A stretch of 64,000 bases of DNA. It comes from Micromussa lordhowensis. Taxonomy: Eukaryota > Cnidaria > Anthozoa > Scleractinia > Lobophylliidae. The DNA lies in contig CAXHUQ010001374.1 in assembly GCA_964020085.1 (NCBI GenBank), forward strand, positions 33,342-97,341, given 5' to 3'. The position numbers and the translations under genes were made by a program. Under the pieces are notes generated by a model. It was given only the letters and a program-made list of their open reading frames with translations. It did no database searches and had not been told where the DNA came from. This document shows positions 27,570 through 39,730 of this stretch, piece by piece. The number at the start of each line of letters is the position of its first letter. Within the stretch, counting starts at the first letter, position 1.

Positions 27570-30500
27570 TAGCACAAAATTTTGCTGTAAACCGCGGCTC
27601 CCAAAGTGCCGGCAAAGCCGAGCTATGGCAAATTTGGCAAGGTCACCCTCATCGCGCGTTTTCTGAAATTCTGCAAAGTTGCGACCAAGGGAAAGTCCTC
27701 CAAAAACAAGGCCAGAAAAAACACCCTGGCGCAAATGCCATCACCTGCTAATTACAATGCACTTAAAGTGCCAACATAGCACAACATTTTGCTGCAAACC
27801 GCGGCTCCCAAACTGCCGGCAAAGCCGAGCTATGGCAAATTTGGCAAGGTCACCCTCATCGCGCGTTTTCTGAAATTCTGCAAAGTTGCGACCAAGGGAA
27901 AGTCCTCCAAAAACAAGGCCAGAAAAAACACCCTGGCACAAATGCCATCACCTCCTAATTACAATGCACTTAAAGTGCCAACATAGCACAACATTTTGCT
28001 GCAAACCGCGGCTCCCAAAGTGCCGGCAAAGCCGAGCTATGGCAAATTTGGCAAGGTCACCCTCATCGCGCGTTTTCTGAAATTCTGCAAAGTTGCGACC
28101 AAGGGAAATTCCTCCAAAAACAAGGCCAGAAAAAACACCCTGGCGCAAATGCCATCACCTCCTAATTACAATGCACTTAAAGTGCCAACATAGCACAACA
28201 TTTTGCTGCAAACCGCGGCTCCCAAAGTGCCGGCAAAGCCGAGCTATGGCAAATTTGGCAAGGTCACCCTCATCGTGCGTTTTCTGAAATTCTGCAAAGT
28301 TGCGACCAAGGGAAAGTCCTCCAAAAACAAGGCCAGAAAAAACACCCTGGCGCAAATGCCATCACCTCCTAATTACAATGCACTTAAAGTGCCAACATAG
28401 CACAACATTTTGCTGCAAACCGTGGCTCCCAAAGTGCCGGCAAAGCCGAGCTATGGCAAATTTGACAAGGTCACCCTCATCGCGCGTTTTCTGAAATTCT
28501 GCAAAGTTGCGACCAAGGGAAAGTCCTCCAAAAACAAGGCCAGAAAAAACACCCTGGCGCAAATGCCATCACCTCCTAATTACAATGCACTTAAAGTGCC
28601 AACATAGCACAACATTTTGCTGCAAACCGTGGCTCCCAAAGTGCCGGCAAAGCCGAGCTATGGCAAATTTGGCAAGGTCACCCTCATCGCGCGTTTTCTG
28701 AAATTCTGCAAAGTTGCGACCAAGGGAAAGTCCTCCAAAAACAAGGCCAGAAAAAACACCCTGGCGCAAATGCCATCACCTCCTAATTACAATGCACTTA
28801 AAGTGCCAACATAGCACAACATTTTGCTGCAAACCGAGGGTCCCAAAGTGCCGGCAAAGCCGAGCTATGGCAAATTTGGCAAGGTCACCCTCATCGCGCG
28901 TTTTCTGAAATTCTGCAAAGTTGCGACCAAGGGAAAGTCCTCCAAAAACAAGGCCAGAAAAAACACCCTGGCGCAAATGCCATCACCTCCTAATTACAAT
29001 GCACTTAAAGTGCCAACATAGCACAACATTTTGCTGCAAACCGTGGCTCCCAAAGTGCCGGCAAAGCCGAGCTATGGCAAATTTGGCAAGGTCACCCTCA
29101 TCGCGCGTTTTCTGAAATTCTGCAAAGTTGCGACCAAGGGAAAGTCCTCCAAAAACAAGGCCAGAAAAAACACCCTGGCGCAAATGCCATCACCTCCTAA
29201 TTACAATGCACTTAAAGTTCCAACATAGCACAACATTTTGCTGCAAACCGCGGCTCCCAAAGTGCCGGCAAAGCCGAGCTATGGCAAATTTGGCAAGGTC
29301 ACCCTCATCGCGCGTTTTCTGAAATTCTGCAAAGTTGCGACCAAGGGAAAGTCCTCCAAAAACAAGGCCAGAAAAAACACCCTGGCGCAAATGCCATCAC
29401 CTCCTAATTACAATGCACTTAAAGTGCCAACATAGCACAACATTTTGCTGCAAACCGCGGCTCCCAAAGTGCCGGCAAAGCCGAGCTATGGCAAATTTGG
29501 CAAGGTCACCCTCATCGCGCGTTTTCTGAAATTCTGCAAAGTTGCGACCAAGGGAAAGTCCTCCAAAAACAAGGCCAGAAAAAACACCCTGGCGCAAATG
29601 CCATCACCTGCTAATTACAATGCACTTAAAGTGCCAACATAGCACAACATTTTGCTGCAAACCGCGGCTCCCAAAGTGCCGGCAAAGCCGAGCTATGGCA
29701 AATTTGGCAAGGTCACGCTCATCGCGCGTTTTCTGAAATTCTGCAAAGTTGCGACCAAGGGAAAGTCCTCCAAAAACAAGGCCACAAAAAAACACCCTGG
29801 CGCAAATGCCATCACCTCCTAATTACAATGCACTTAAAGTGCCAACATAGCACAACATTTTGCTGCAAACCGCGGCTCCCAAAGTGCCGGCAAAGCCGAG
29901 CTATGGCAAATTTGGCAAGGTCACCCTCATCGCGCGTTTTCTGAAATTCTGCAAAGTTGCGACCAAGGGAAAGTCCTCCAAAAACAAGGCCAGAAAAAAC
30001 ACCCTGGCGCAAATGCCATCACCTCCTAATTACAATGCACTTAAAGTGCCAACATAGCACAAAATTTTGCTGCAAACCGCGGCTCCCAAAGTGCCGGCAA
30101 AGCCGAGCTATGGCAAATTTGGCAAGGTCACCCTCATCGCGCGTTTTCTGAAATTCTGCAAAGTTGCGACCAAGGGAAAGTCCTCCAAAAACAAGGCCAG
30201 AAAAAACACCCTGGCGCAAATGCCATGACCTCCTAATTACAATGCACTTAAAGTGCCAACATAGCACAACATTTTGCTGCAAACCGCGGCTCCCAAAGTG
30301 CCGGCAAAGCCGAGCTATGGCAAATTTGGCAAGGTCACCCTCATCGCGCGTTTTCTGAAATTCTGCAAAGTTGCGACCAAGGGAAAGTCCTCCAAAAACA
30401 AGGCAACAAAAAACACCCTGGCGCAAATGCCATCACCTCCTAATTACAATGCACTTAAAGTGCCAACATAGCACAAAATTTTGCTGTAAACCGCGGCTCC

Positions 30501-32705
30501 CAAAGTGCCGGCAAAGCCGAGCTATGGCAAATTTGGCAAGGTCACCCTCATCGCGCGTTTTCTGAAATTCTGCAAAGTTGCGACCAAGGGAAAGTCCTCC
30601 AAAAACAAGGCCAGAAAAAACACCCTGGCGCAAATGCCATCACCTGCTAATTACAATGCACTTAAAGTGCCAACATAGCACAACATTTTGCTGCAAACCG
30701 CGGCTCCCAAACTGCCGGCAAAGCCGAGCTATGGCAAATTTGGCAAGGTCACCCTCATCGCGCGTTTTCTGAAATTCTGCAAAGTTGCGACCAAGGGAAA
30801 GTCCTCCAAAAACAAGGCCAGAAAAAACACCCTGGCGCAAATGCCATCACCTCCTAATTACAATGCACTTAAAGTGCCAACATAGCACAACATTTTGCTG
30901 CAAACCGCGGCTCCCAAAGTGCCGGCAAAGCCGAGCTATGGCAAATTTGGCAAGGTCACCCTCATCGCGCGTTTTCTGAAATTCTGCAAAGTTGCGACCA
31001 AGGGAAATTCCTCCAAAAACAAGGCCAGAAAAAACACCCTGGCGCAAATGCCATCACCTCCTAATTACAATGCACTTAAAGTGCCAACATAGCACAACAT
31101 TTTGCTGCAAACCGCGGCTCCCAAAGTGCCGGCAAAGCCGAGCTATGGCAAATTTGGCAAGGTCACCCTCATCGTGCGTTTTCTGAAATTCTGCAAAGTT
31201 GCGACCAAGGGAAAGTCCTCCAAAAACAAGGCCAGAAAAAACACCCTGGCGCAAATGCCATCACCTCCTAATTACAATGCACTTAAAGTTCCAACATAGC
31301 ACAACATTTTGCTGCAAACCGTGGCTCCCAAAGTGCCGGCAAAGCCGAGCTATGGCAAATTTGGCAAGGTCACCCTCATCGCGCGTTTTCTGAAATTCTG
31401 CAAAGTTGCGAGCAAGGGAAAGTCCTCCAAAAACAAGGCCAGAAAAAACACCCTGGCGCAAATGCCATCACCTCCTAATTACAATGCACTTAAAGTGCCA
31501 ACATAGCACAACATTTTGCTGCAAACCGAGGGTCCCAAAGTGCCGGCAAAGCCGAGCTATGGCAAATTTGGCAAGGTCACCCTCATCGCGCGTTTTCTGA
31601 AATTCTGCAAAGTTGCGACCAAGGGAAAGTCCTCCAAAAACAAGGCCAGAAAAAACACCCTGGCGCAAATGCCATCACCTCCTAATTACAATGCACTTAA
31701 AGTTCCAACATAGCACAACATTTTGCTGCAAACCGCGGCTCCCAAAGTGCCGGCAAAGCCGAGCTATGGCAAATTTGGCAAGGTCACCCTCATCGCGCGT
31801 TTTCTGAAATTCTGCAAAGTTGCGACCAAGGGAAAGTCCTCCAAAAACAAGGCCAGAAAAAACACCCTGGCGCAAATGCCATCACCTCCTAATTACAATG
31901 CACTTAAAGTGCCAACATAGCACAACATTTTGCTGCAAACCGCGGCTCCCAAAGTGCCGGCAAAGCCGAGCTATGGCAAATTTGGCAAGGTCACCCTCAT
32001 CGCGCGTTTTCTGAAATTCTGCAAAGTTGCGACCAAGGGAAAGTCCTCCAAAAACAAGGCCAGAAAAAACACCCTGGCGCAAATGCCATCACCTGCTAAT
32101 TACAATGCACTTAAAGTGCCAACATAGCACAACATTTTGCTGCAAACCGCGGCTCCCAAAGTGCCGGCAAAGCCGAGCTATGGCAAATTTGGCAAGGTCA
32201 CGCTCATCGCGCGTTTTCTGAAATTCTGCAAAGTTGCGACCAAGGGAAAGTCCTCCAAAAACAAGGCCACAAAAAAACACCCTGGCGCAAATGCCATCAC
32301 CTCCTAATTACAATGCACTTAAAGTGCCAACATAGCACAACATTTTGCTGCAAACCGCGGCTCCCAAAGTGCCGGCAAAGCCGAGCTATGGCAAATTTGG
32401 CAAGGTCACCCTCATCGCGCGTTTTCTGAAATTCTGCAAAGTTGCGACCAAGGGAAAGTCCTCCAAAAACAAGGCCAGAAAAAACACCCTGGCGCAAATG
32501 CCATCACCTCCTAATTACAATGCACTTAAAGTGCCAACATAGCACAAAATTTTGCTGCAAACCGCGGCTCCCAAAGTGCCGGCAAAGCCGAGCTATGGCA
32601 AATTTGGCAAGGTCACCCTCATCGCGCGTTTTCTGAAATTCTGCAAAGTTGCGACCAAGGGAAAGTCCTCCAAAAACAAGGCCAGAAAAAACACCCTGGC
32701 GCAAA
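27570..32705. repeat. About 2.9-kb (14-monomer) duplication with two monomers lost from one copy
   Basis: Copy 1 is about 27570-30220 and copy 2 about 30470-32705. Markers in order are ACAAAATTTTGCTGTAAACC (27577 and 30476), CCCAAACTGCC (27808 and 30707), GGGAAATTCC (28106 and 31005) and ATCGTGCG (28273 and 31172), all at an offset of 2,899. The ACCGAGGGTCCC monomer then matches at 2,692 (28833 and 31525). CACGCTCATC plus GCCACAAAAAAAC match at 2,485 (29782 and 32267). Each step is smaller by exactly 207 bp, so copy 2 has lost two whole monomers, or copy 1 has gained two. Confidence 0.88.
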
Positions 32706-34000
32706 TGCCATCACCTCCTAATTACAATGCACTTAAAGTGCCAACATAGCACAACATTTTGCTGCAAACCGCGGCTCCCAAAGTGCCGGCAAAGCCGAGC
32801 TATGGCAAATTTGGCAATGTCACCCTCATCGCACGTTTTCTGAAATTCTGCAAAGTTGCGACGAAGGGAAAGTCCTCCAAAAACAAGGCCAGAAAAAACA
32901 CCCTGGCGCAAATGCCATCACCTCCTAATTACAATGCACTTAAAGTGCCAACATAGCACAACATTTTGCTGCAAACCGCGGCTCCCAAAGTGCCGGCAAA
33001 GCCGAGCTATGGCAAATTTGGCAAGGTCACCCTCATCGCGCGTTTTCTGAAATTCTGCAAAGTTGCGACCAAGGGAAAGTCCTCCAAAAACAAGGCCAGA
33101 AAAAACACCCTGGCGCAAATGCCATCACCTCCTAATTACAATGCACTTAAAGTGCCAACATAGCACAACATTTTGCTGCAAACCGTGGCTCCCAAAGTGC
33201 CGGCAAAGCCGAGCTATGGCAAATTTGGCAAGGTCACCCTCATCGCGCGTTTTCTGAAATTCTGCAAAGTTGCGATCAAGGGAAAGTCCTCCAAAAACAA
33301 GGCCAGAAAAAACACCCTGGCGCAAATGCCATCAATTCCTAAATACAATGCACTTAAAGTGCCAACATAGCACAACATTTTGCTGCAAACCGCGGCTCCC
33401 AAAGTGCCGGCAAAGCCGAGCTATGGCAAATTTGGCAAGGTCACCCTCATCGCGCGTTTTCTGAAATTGTGCAAAGTTGCGACCAAGGGAAAGTCCTCCA
33501 AAAACAAGGCCAGAAAAAACACCCTGGCGCAAATGCCATCACCTCCTAATTACAATGCACTTAAAGTGCCAACATAGCACAACATTTTGCTGCAAACCGC
33601 GGCTCCCAAAGTGCCGGCAAAGCCGAGCTATGGCAAATTTGGCAAGGTCACCCTCATCGCGCGTTTTCTGAAATTCTGCAAAGTTGCGACCAAGGGAAAG
33701 TCCTCCAAAAACAAGGCCAGAAAAAACACCCTGGCGCAAATGCCATCACCTCCTAATTACAATGCACTTAAAGTGCCAACATAGCACAACATTTTGCTGC
33801 AAACCGCGGCTCCCAAAGTGCCGGCAAAGCCGAGCTATGGCAAATTTGGCAAGGTCACCCTCATCGCGCGTTTTCTGAAATTCTGCAAAGTTGCGACCAA
33901 GGGAAAGTCCTCCAAAAACAAGGCCAGAAAAAACACCCTGGCGCAAATGCCATCACCTCCTAATTACAATGCACTTAAAGTGCCAACATAGCACAACATT

Positions 34001-35658
34001 TTGCTGCAAACCGCGGCTCCCAAAGTGCCGGCAAAGCCGAGCTATGGCAAATTTGGCAAGGTCACCCTCATCGCGCGTTTTCTGAAATTCTGCAAAGTTG
34101 CGACCAAGGGAAAGTCCTCCAAAAACAAGGCCAGAAAAAACACCCTGGCGCAAATGCCATCACCTCCTAATTACAATGCACTTAAAGTGCAAACATAGCA
34201 CAACATTTTGCTGCAAACCGCGGCTCCCAAAGTGCCGGCAAAGCCGAGCTATGGCAAATTTGGCAAGGTCACCCTCATCGCGCGTTTTCTGAAATTCTGC
34301 AAAGTTGCGACCAAGGGAAAGTCCTCCAAAAACAAGGCCAGAAAAAACACCCTGGCGTAAATGCCATCACCTCCTAATTACAATGCACTTAAAGTGCCAA
34401 CATAGCACAACATTTTGCTGCAAACCGCGGCTCCCAAAGTGCCGGCAAAGCCGAGCTATGGCAAATTTGGCAAGGTCACCCTCATCGCGCGTTTTCTGAA
34501 ATTCTGCAAAGTTGCGACCAAGGGAAAGTCCTCCAAAAACAAGGCCAGAAAAAAACACCCTGGCGTAAATGCCATCACCTCCTAATTACAATGCACTTAA
34601 AGTGCCAACATAGCACAACATTTTGCTGCAAACCGCGGCTCCCAAAGTGCCGGCAAAGCCGAGCTATGGCAAATTTGGCAATGTCACCCTCATCGCACGT
34701 TTTCTGAAATTCTGCAAAGTTGCGACGAAGGGAAAGTCCTCCAAAAACAAGGCCAGAAAAAACACCCTGGCGCAAATGCCATCACCTCCTAATTACAATG
34801 CACTTAAAGTGCCAACATAGCACAACATTTTGCTGCAAACCGCGGCTCCCAAAGTGCCGGCAAAGCCGAGCTATGGCAAATTTGGCAAGGTCACCCTCAT
34901 CGCGCGTTTTCTGAAATTCTGCAAAGTTGCGACCAAGGGAAAGTCCTCCAAAAACAAGGCCAGAAAAAACACCCTGGCGCAAATGCCATCACCTCCTAAT
35001 TACAATGCACTTAAAGTGCGAACATAGCACAACATTTTGCTGCAAACCGCGGCTCCCAAAGTGCCGGCAAAGCCGAGCTATGGCAAATTTGGCAAGGTCA
35101 CCCTCATCGCGCGTTTTCTGAAATTCTGCAAAGTTGCGACCAAGGGAAAGTCCTCCAAAAACAAGGCCAGAAAAAACACCCTGGCGTAAATGCCATCACC
35201 TCCTAATTACAATGCACTTAAAGTGCCAACATAGCACAACATTTTGCTGCAAACCGCGGCTCCCAAAGTGCCGGCAAAGCCGAGCTATGGCAAATTTGGC
35301 AAGGTCACCCTCATCGCGCGTTTTCTGAAATTCTGCAAAGTTGCGACCAAGGGAAAGTCCTCCAAAAACAAGGCCAGAAAAAAACACCCTGGCGCAAATG
35401 CCATCACCTCCTAATTACAATGCACTTAAAGTGCCAACATAGCACAACATTTTGCTGCAAACCGCGGCTCCCAAAGTGCCGGCAAAGCCGAGCTATGGCA
35501 AATTTGGCAATGTCACCCTCATCGCACGTTTTCTGAAATTCTGCAAAGTTGCGACCAAGGGAAAGTCCTCCAAAAACAAGGCCAGAAAAAACACCCTGGC
35601 GCAAATGCCATCACCTCCTAATTACAATGCACTTAAAGTGCCAACATAGCACAACATT
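34001..35658. repeat. 829-bp (4-monomer) tandem duplication
   Basis: The offset is 829 bp (4 x 207 + 1), the extra base being a shared A7 run at 34549-34555 and 35378-35384. Other shared markers are CTGGCGTAAATG (34357 and 35186), GGCAATGTCACC with ATCGCACG (34677 and 35506) and an altered GTGCC at 34189 (GTGCAAAC) and 35018 (GTGCGAAC). An identical GGCAATGTCACC plus GCGACGAAGG monomer also lies at 32.8 kb, showing exchange over a longer distance. Confidence 0.85.
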
Positions 35659-36018
35659 TTGCTGCAAACCGCGGCTCCCAAAGTGCCGGCAAAGCCGAGC
35701 TATGGCAAATTTGGCAAGGTCACCCTCATCGCGCGTTTTCTGAAATTCTGCAAAGTTGCGACCAAGGGAAAGTCCTCCAAAAACAAGGCCAGAAAAAAAA
35801 CCCTGGCGCAAATGCCATCACCTCCTAATTACAATGCACTTAAAGTGCCAACATAGCACAACATTTTGCTGCAAACCGCGGCTCCCAAAGTGCCGGCAAA
35901 GCCAAGCTATGGCAAACTTGGCAAGGTCACCCTCATCGCGCGTTTTCTGAAATTCTGCAAAGTTGCGACCAAGGGAAAGTCCTCCAAAAACAAGGCCAGA
36001 AAAAAAACCCTGGCGCAA

Positions 36019-38100
36019 ATCATCACCTCCTAATTACAATGCACTTAAAGTACCAACATAGCACAACATTTTGCTGCAAACCGCGGCTGCCAAAGTGCCG
36101 GCAAAGCCGAGCTATGGCAAATTTGGCAAGGCCACCCTCATCGCGCGTTTTCTGAAATTCTGCAAAGTTGCGACCAAGGGAAAGTCCTCCAAAAACAAGG
36201 CCAGAAAAAACACCCTGGCGCAAATGCCATCACCTCCTAATTACAATGCACTTAAAGTGCCAACATAGCACAACATTTTGCTGCAAACCGCGGCTCCCAA
36301 AGTGCCGGCAAAGCCGAGCTATGGTAAATTTGGCAAGGTCACCCTCATCGCGCGTTTTCTGAAATTCTGCAAAGTTGCGACCAAGGGAAAGTCCTCCAAA
36401 AACAAGGCCAGAAAAAACACCCTGGCGCAAATGCCATCACCTCCTAATTACAATGCACTTAAAGTGCCAACATAGCACAACATTTTGCTGCAAACCGCGG
36501 CTCCCAAAGTGCCGGCAAAGCCGAGCCATGGCAAATTTGGCAAGGTCACCCTTATCGCGCGTTTTCTGAAGTTCTGCAAAGTTGCGACCAAGGGAAAGTC
36601 CTCCAAAAACAAGGCCAGAAAAGACACCCTGGCGCAAATGCCATCACCTCCTAATTACAATGCACTTAAAGTGCCAACATAGCACAACATTTTGCTGCAA
36701 ACCGCGGCTCCCAAAGTGCCGGCAAAGCCGAGCTATGGCAAATTTGGCAAGGTCACCCTCATCGCGCGTTTTCTGAAATTCTGCAAAGTTGCGACCAAGG
36801 GAAAGTCCTCCAAAAACAAGGCCAGAAAAAACACCCTGGCGCAAATGCCATCACCTCCTAATTACAATGCTCTTAAAGTACCAACATAGCACAACATTTT
36901 GCTGCAAACCGCGGCTCCCAAAGTGCCGGCAAAGCCGAGCTATGGCAAATTTGGCAAGGTCACCCTCATCGCGCGTTTTCTGAAATTCTGCAAAGTTGCG
37001 ACCAAGGGAAAGTCCTCCAAAAACAAGGCCAGAAAAAACACCCTGGCGCAAATCATCACCTCCTAATTACAATGCACTTAAAGTACCAACATAGCACAAC
37101 ATTTTGCTGCAAACCGCGGCTGCCAAAGTGCCGGCAAAGCCGAGCTATGGCAAATTTGGCAAGGCCACCCTCATCGCGCGTTTTCTGAAATTCTGCAAAG
37201 TTGCGACCAAGGGAAAGTCCTCCAAAAACAAGGCCAGAAAAAACACCCTGGCGCAAATGCCATCACCTCCTAATTACAATGCACTTAAAGTGCCAACATA
37301 GCACAACATTTTGCTGCAAACCGCGGCTCCCAAAGTGCCGGCAAAGCCGAGCTATGGTAAATTTGGCAAGGTCACCCTCATCGCGCGTTTTCTGAAATTC
37401 TGCAAAGTTGCGACCAAGGGAAAGTCCTCCAAAAACAAGGCCAGAAAAAACACCCTGGCGCAAATGCCATCACCTCCTAATTACAATGCACTTAAAGTGC
37501 CAACATAGCACAACATTTTGCTGCAAACCGCGGCTCCCAAAGTGCCGGCAAAGCCGAGCTATGGCAAATTTGGCAAGGTCACCCTTATCGCGCGTTTTCT
37601 GAAGTTCTGCAAAGTTGCGACCAAGGGAAAGTCCTCCAAAAACAAGGCCAGAAAAGACACCCTGGCGCAAATGGCATCACCTCCTAATTACAATGCACTT
37701 AAAGTGCCAACATAGCACAACATTTTGCTGCAAACCGCGGCTCCCAAAGTGCCGGCAAAGCCGAGCTATGGCAAATTTGGCAAGGTCACCCTCATCGCAC
37801 GTTTTCTGAAATTCTGCAAAGTTGCGACCAAGGGAAAGTCCTCCAAAAACAAGGCCAGAAAAAACACCCTGGCGCAAATGCCATCACCTCCTAATTACAA
37901 TGCACTTAAAGTGCCAACATAGCACAACATTTTGCTGCAAACCGCGGCTCCCAAAGTGCCGGCAAAGCCGAGCTATGGCAAATTTGGCAAGGTCACCCTC
38001 ATCGCGCGTTTTCTGAAATTCTGCAAAGTTGCGACCAAGGGAAAGTCCTCCAAAAACAAGGCCAGAAAAAACACCCTGGCGCAAATGCCATCACCTCCTA
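36019..38100. repeat. 1,033-bp (5-monomer) tandem duplication sharing a 2-bp deletion
   Basis: The CAAATCATCACC junction, which has lost GC, occurs at about 36017 and 37050, an offset of 1,033 = 5 x 207 - 2. It is followed in both copies by GGCTGCCAAAG plus GGCCACCC, TATGGTAAATT, CCCTTATC plus GAAGTTC plus AAAAGACACC, and later ordinary monomers. A third copy of the GGCTGCC/GGCCACC monomer at about 38.77 kb lacks the deletion. This is where the CCCTTATC and GAAGTTC markers first appear, before they become common in zone C. Confidence 0.85.
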
Positions 38101-39703
38101 ATTACAATGCACTTAAAGTGCCAACATAGCACAACATTTTGCTGCAAACCGCGGCTCCCAAAGTGCCGGCAAAGCCGAGCTATGGCAAATTTGGCAATGT
38201 CACCCTCATCGCACGTTTTCTGAAATTCTGCAAAGTTGCGACCAAGGGAAAGTCCTCCAAAAACAAGGCCAGAAAAAACACCCTGGCGCAAATGCCATCA
38301 CCTCCTAATTACAATGCACTTAAAGTGCCAACATAGCACAACATTTTGCTGCAAACCGCGGCTCCCAAAGTGCCGGCAAAGCCAAGCTATGGCAAACTTG
38401 GCAATGTCACCCTCATCGCGCGTTTTCTGAAATTCTGCAAAGTTGCGACCAAGGAAAAGTCCTCCAAAAACAAGGCCAGAAAAAAAACCCTGGCGCAAAT
38501 GCCATCACCTCCTAATTACAATGCACTTAAAGTGCCAACATAGCACAACATTTTGCTGCAAACCGCGGCTCCCAAAGTGCCGGCAAAGCCAAGCTATGGC
38601 AAACTTGGCAAGGTCACCCTCATCGCGCGTTTTCTGAAATTCTGCAAAGTTGCGACCAAGGGAAAGTCCTCCAAAAACAAGGCCAGAAAAAACACCCTGG
38701 CGCAAATGCCATCACCTCCTAATTACAATGCACTTAAAGTACCAACATAGCACAACATTTTGCTGCAAACCGCGGCTGCCAAAGTGCCGGCAAAGCCGAG
38801 CTATGGCAAATTTGGCAAGGCCACCCTCATCGCGCGTTTTCTGAAATTCTGCAAAGTTGCGACCAAGGGAAAGTCCTCCAAAAACAAGGCCAGAAAAAAC
38901 ACCCTGGCGCAAATGCCATCACCTCCTAATTACAATGCACTTAAAGTGCCAACATAGCACAACATTTTGCTGCAAACCGCGGCTCCCAAAGTGCCGGCAA
39001 AGCCGAGCTATGGCAAATTTGGCAAGGTCACCCTCATCGCGCGTTTTCTGAAATTCTGCAAGGTTCCGTCCAAGGGAAAGTCCTCCAAAAACAAGGCCAG
39101 AATAAACACCCTGGCGCAAATGCCATCACCTCCTAATTACAATGCACTTAAAGTGCCAACATAGCACAACATTTTGCTGCAAACCGCGGCTCCCAAAGTG
39201 CCGGCAAAGCCGAGCTATGGCAAATTTGGTAAGGTCACCCTCATCGCGCGTTTTCTGAAATTCTGCAAAGTTGCGACCAAGGGAAAGTCCTCCAAAAACA
39301 AGGCCAGAAAAAACACCCTGGCGTAAATGCCATCACCTCCTAATTACAATGCACTTAAAGTACCAACATAGCACAACATTTTGCTGCAAACCGCGGCTCC
39401 CAAAGTGCCGGCAAAGCCGAGCTATGGCAAATTTGGCAAGGTCACCCTCATCGCGCGTTTTCTGAAATTCTGCAAAGTTGCGACCAAGGGAAAGTCCTCC
39501 AAAAACAAGGCCAGAAAAAACACCCTGGCGCAAATGCCATCACCTCCTAATTACAATGCACTTAAAGTGCCAACATAGCACAACATTTTGCTGCAAACCG
39601 CGGCTCCCAAAGTGCCGGCAAAGCCGAGCTATGGCAAATTTGGCAAGGTCACCCTCATCGCGCGTTTTCTGAAATTCTGCAAAGTTGCGACCAAGGGAAA
39701 GTC

Positions 39704-39730
39704 CCCAAAAACAAGGCCAGAAAAAAATTA
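39704..39730. repeat. Irregular monomer junction (compound indel)
   Basis: GTCCCCAAAAAC (two bases short) is followed within 20 bp by an A7 run and TTACCC in place of A6 and CACCC, a net change of +1. It is the most disrupted spot in block 1 and lies at the boundary between zones B and C. The next monomer begins the run of GAAGTTC units. It may mark an old unequal-exchange or repair junction. Confidence 0.7.

Larger units (their letters stand above)
22161..39700. repeat. Subfamily zone B: CCTAATT monomers
   Basis: Monomers here are almost uniformly of the CCTAATT type with GAAATTC, apart from a few TTCTAATT and GCTAATT variants. Local families include AGAATAAACAC monomers at 22.1-25.3 kb, ACCGTGG monomers at 24.7 and 28.4-33.2 kb, and GGCAATGTCACC monomers at 32.8, 34.7, 35.5 and 38.2 kb. 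It holds the roughly 2.9-kb, 829-bp and 1,033-bp duplications. The right limit is the irregular unit at 39704-39730. Confidence 0.7.
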
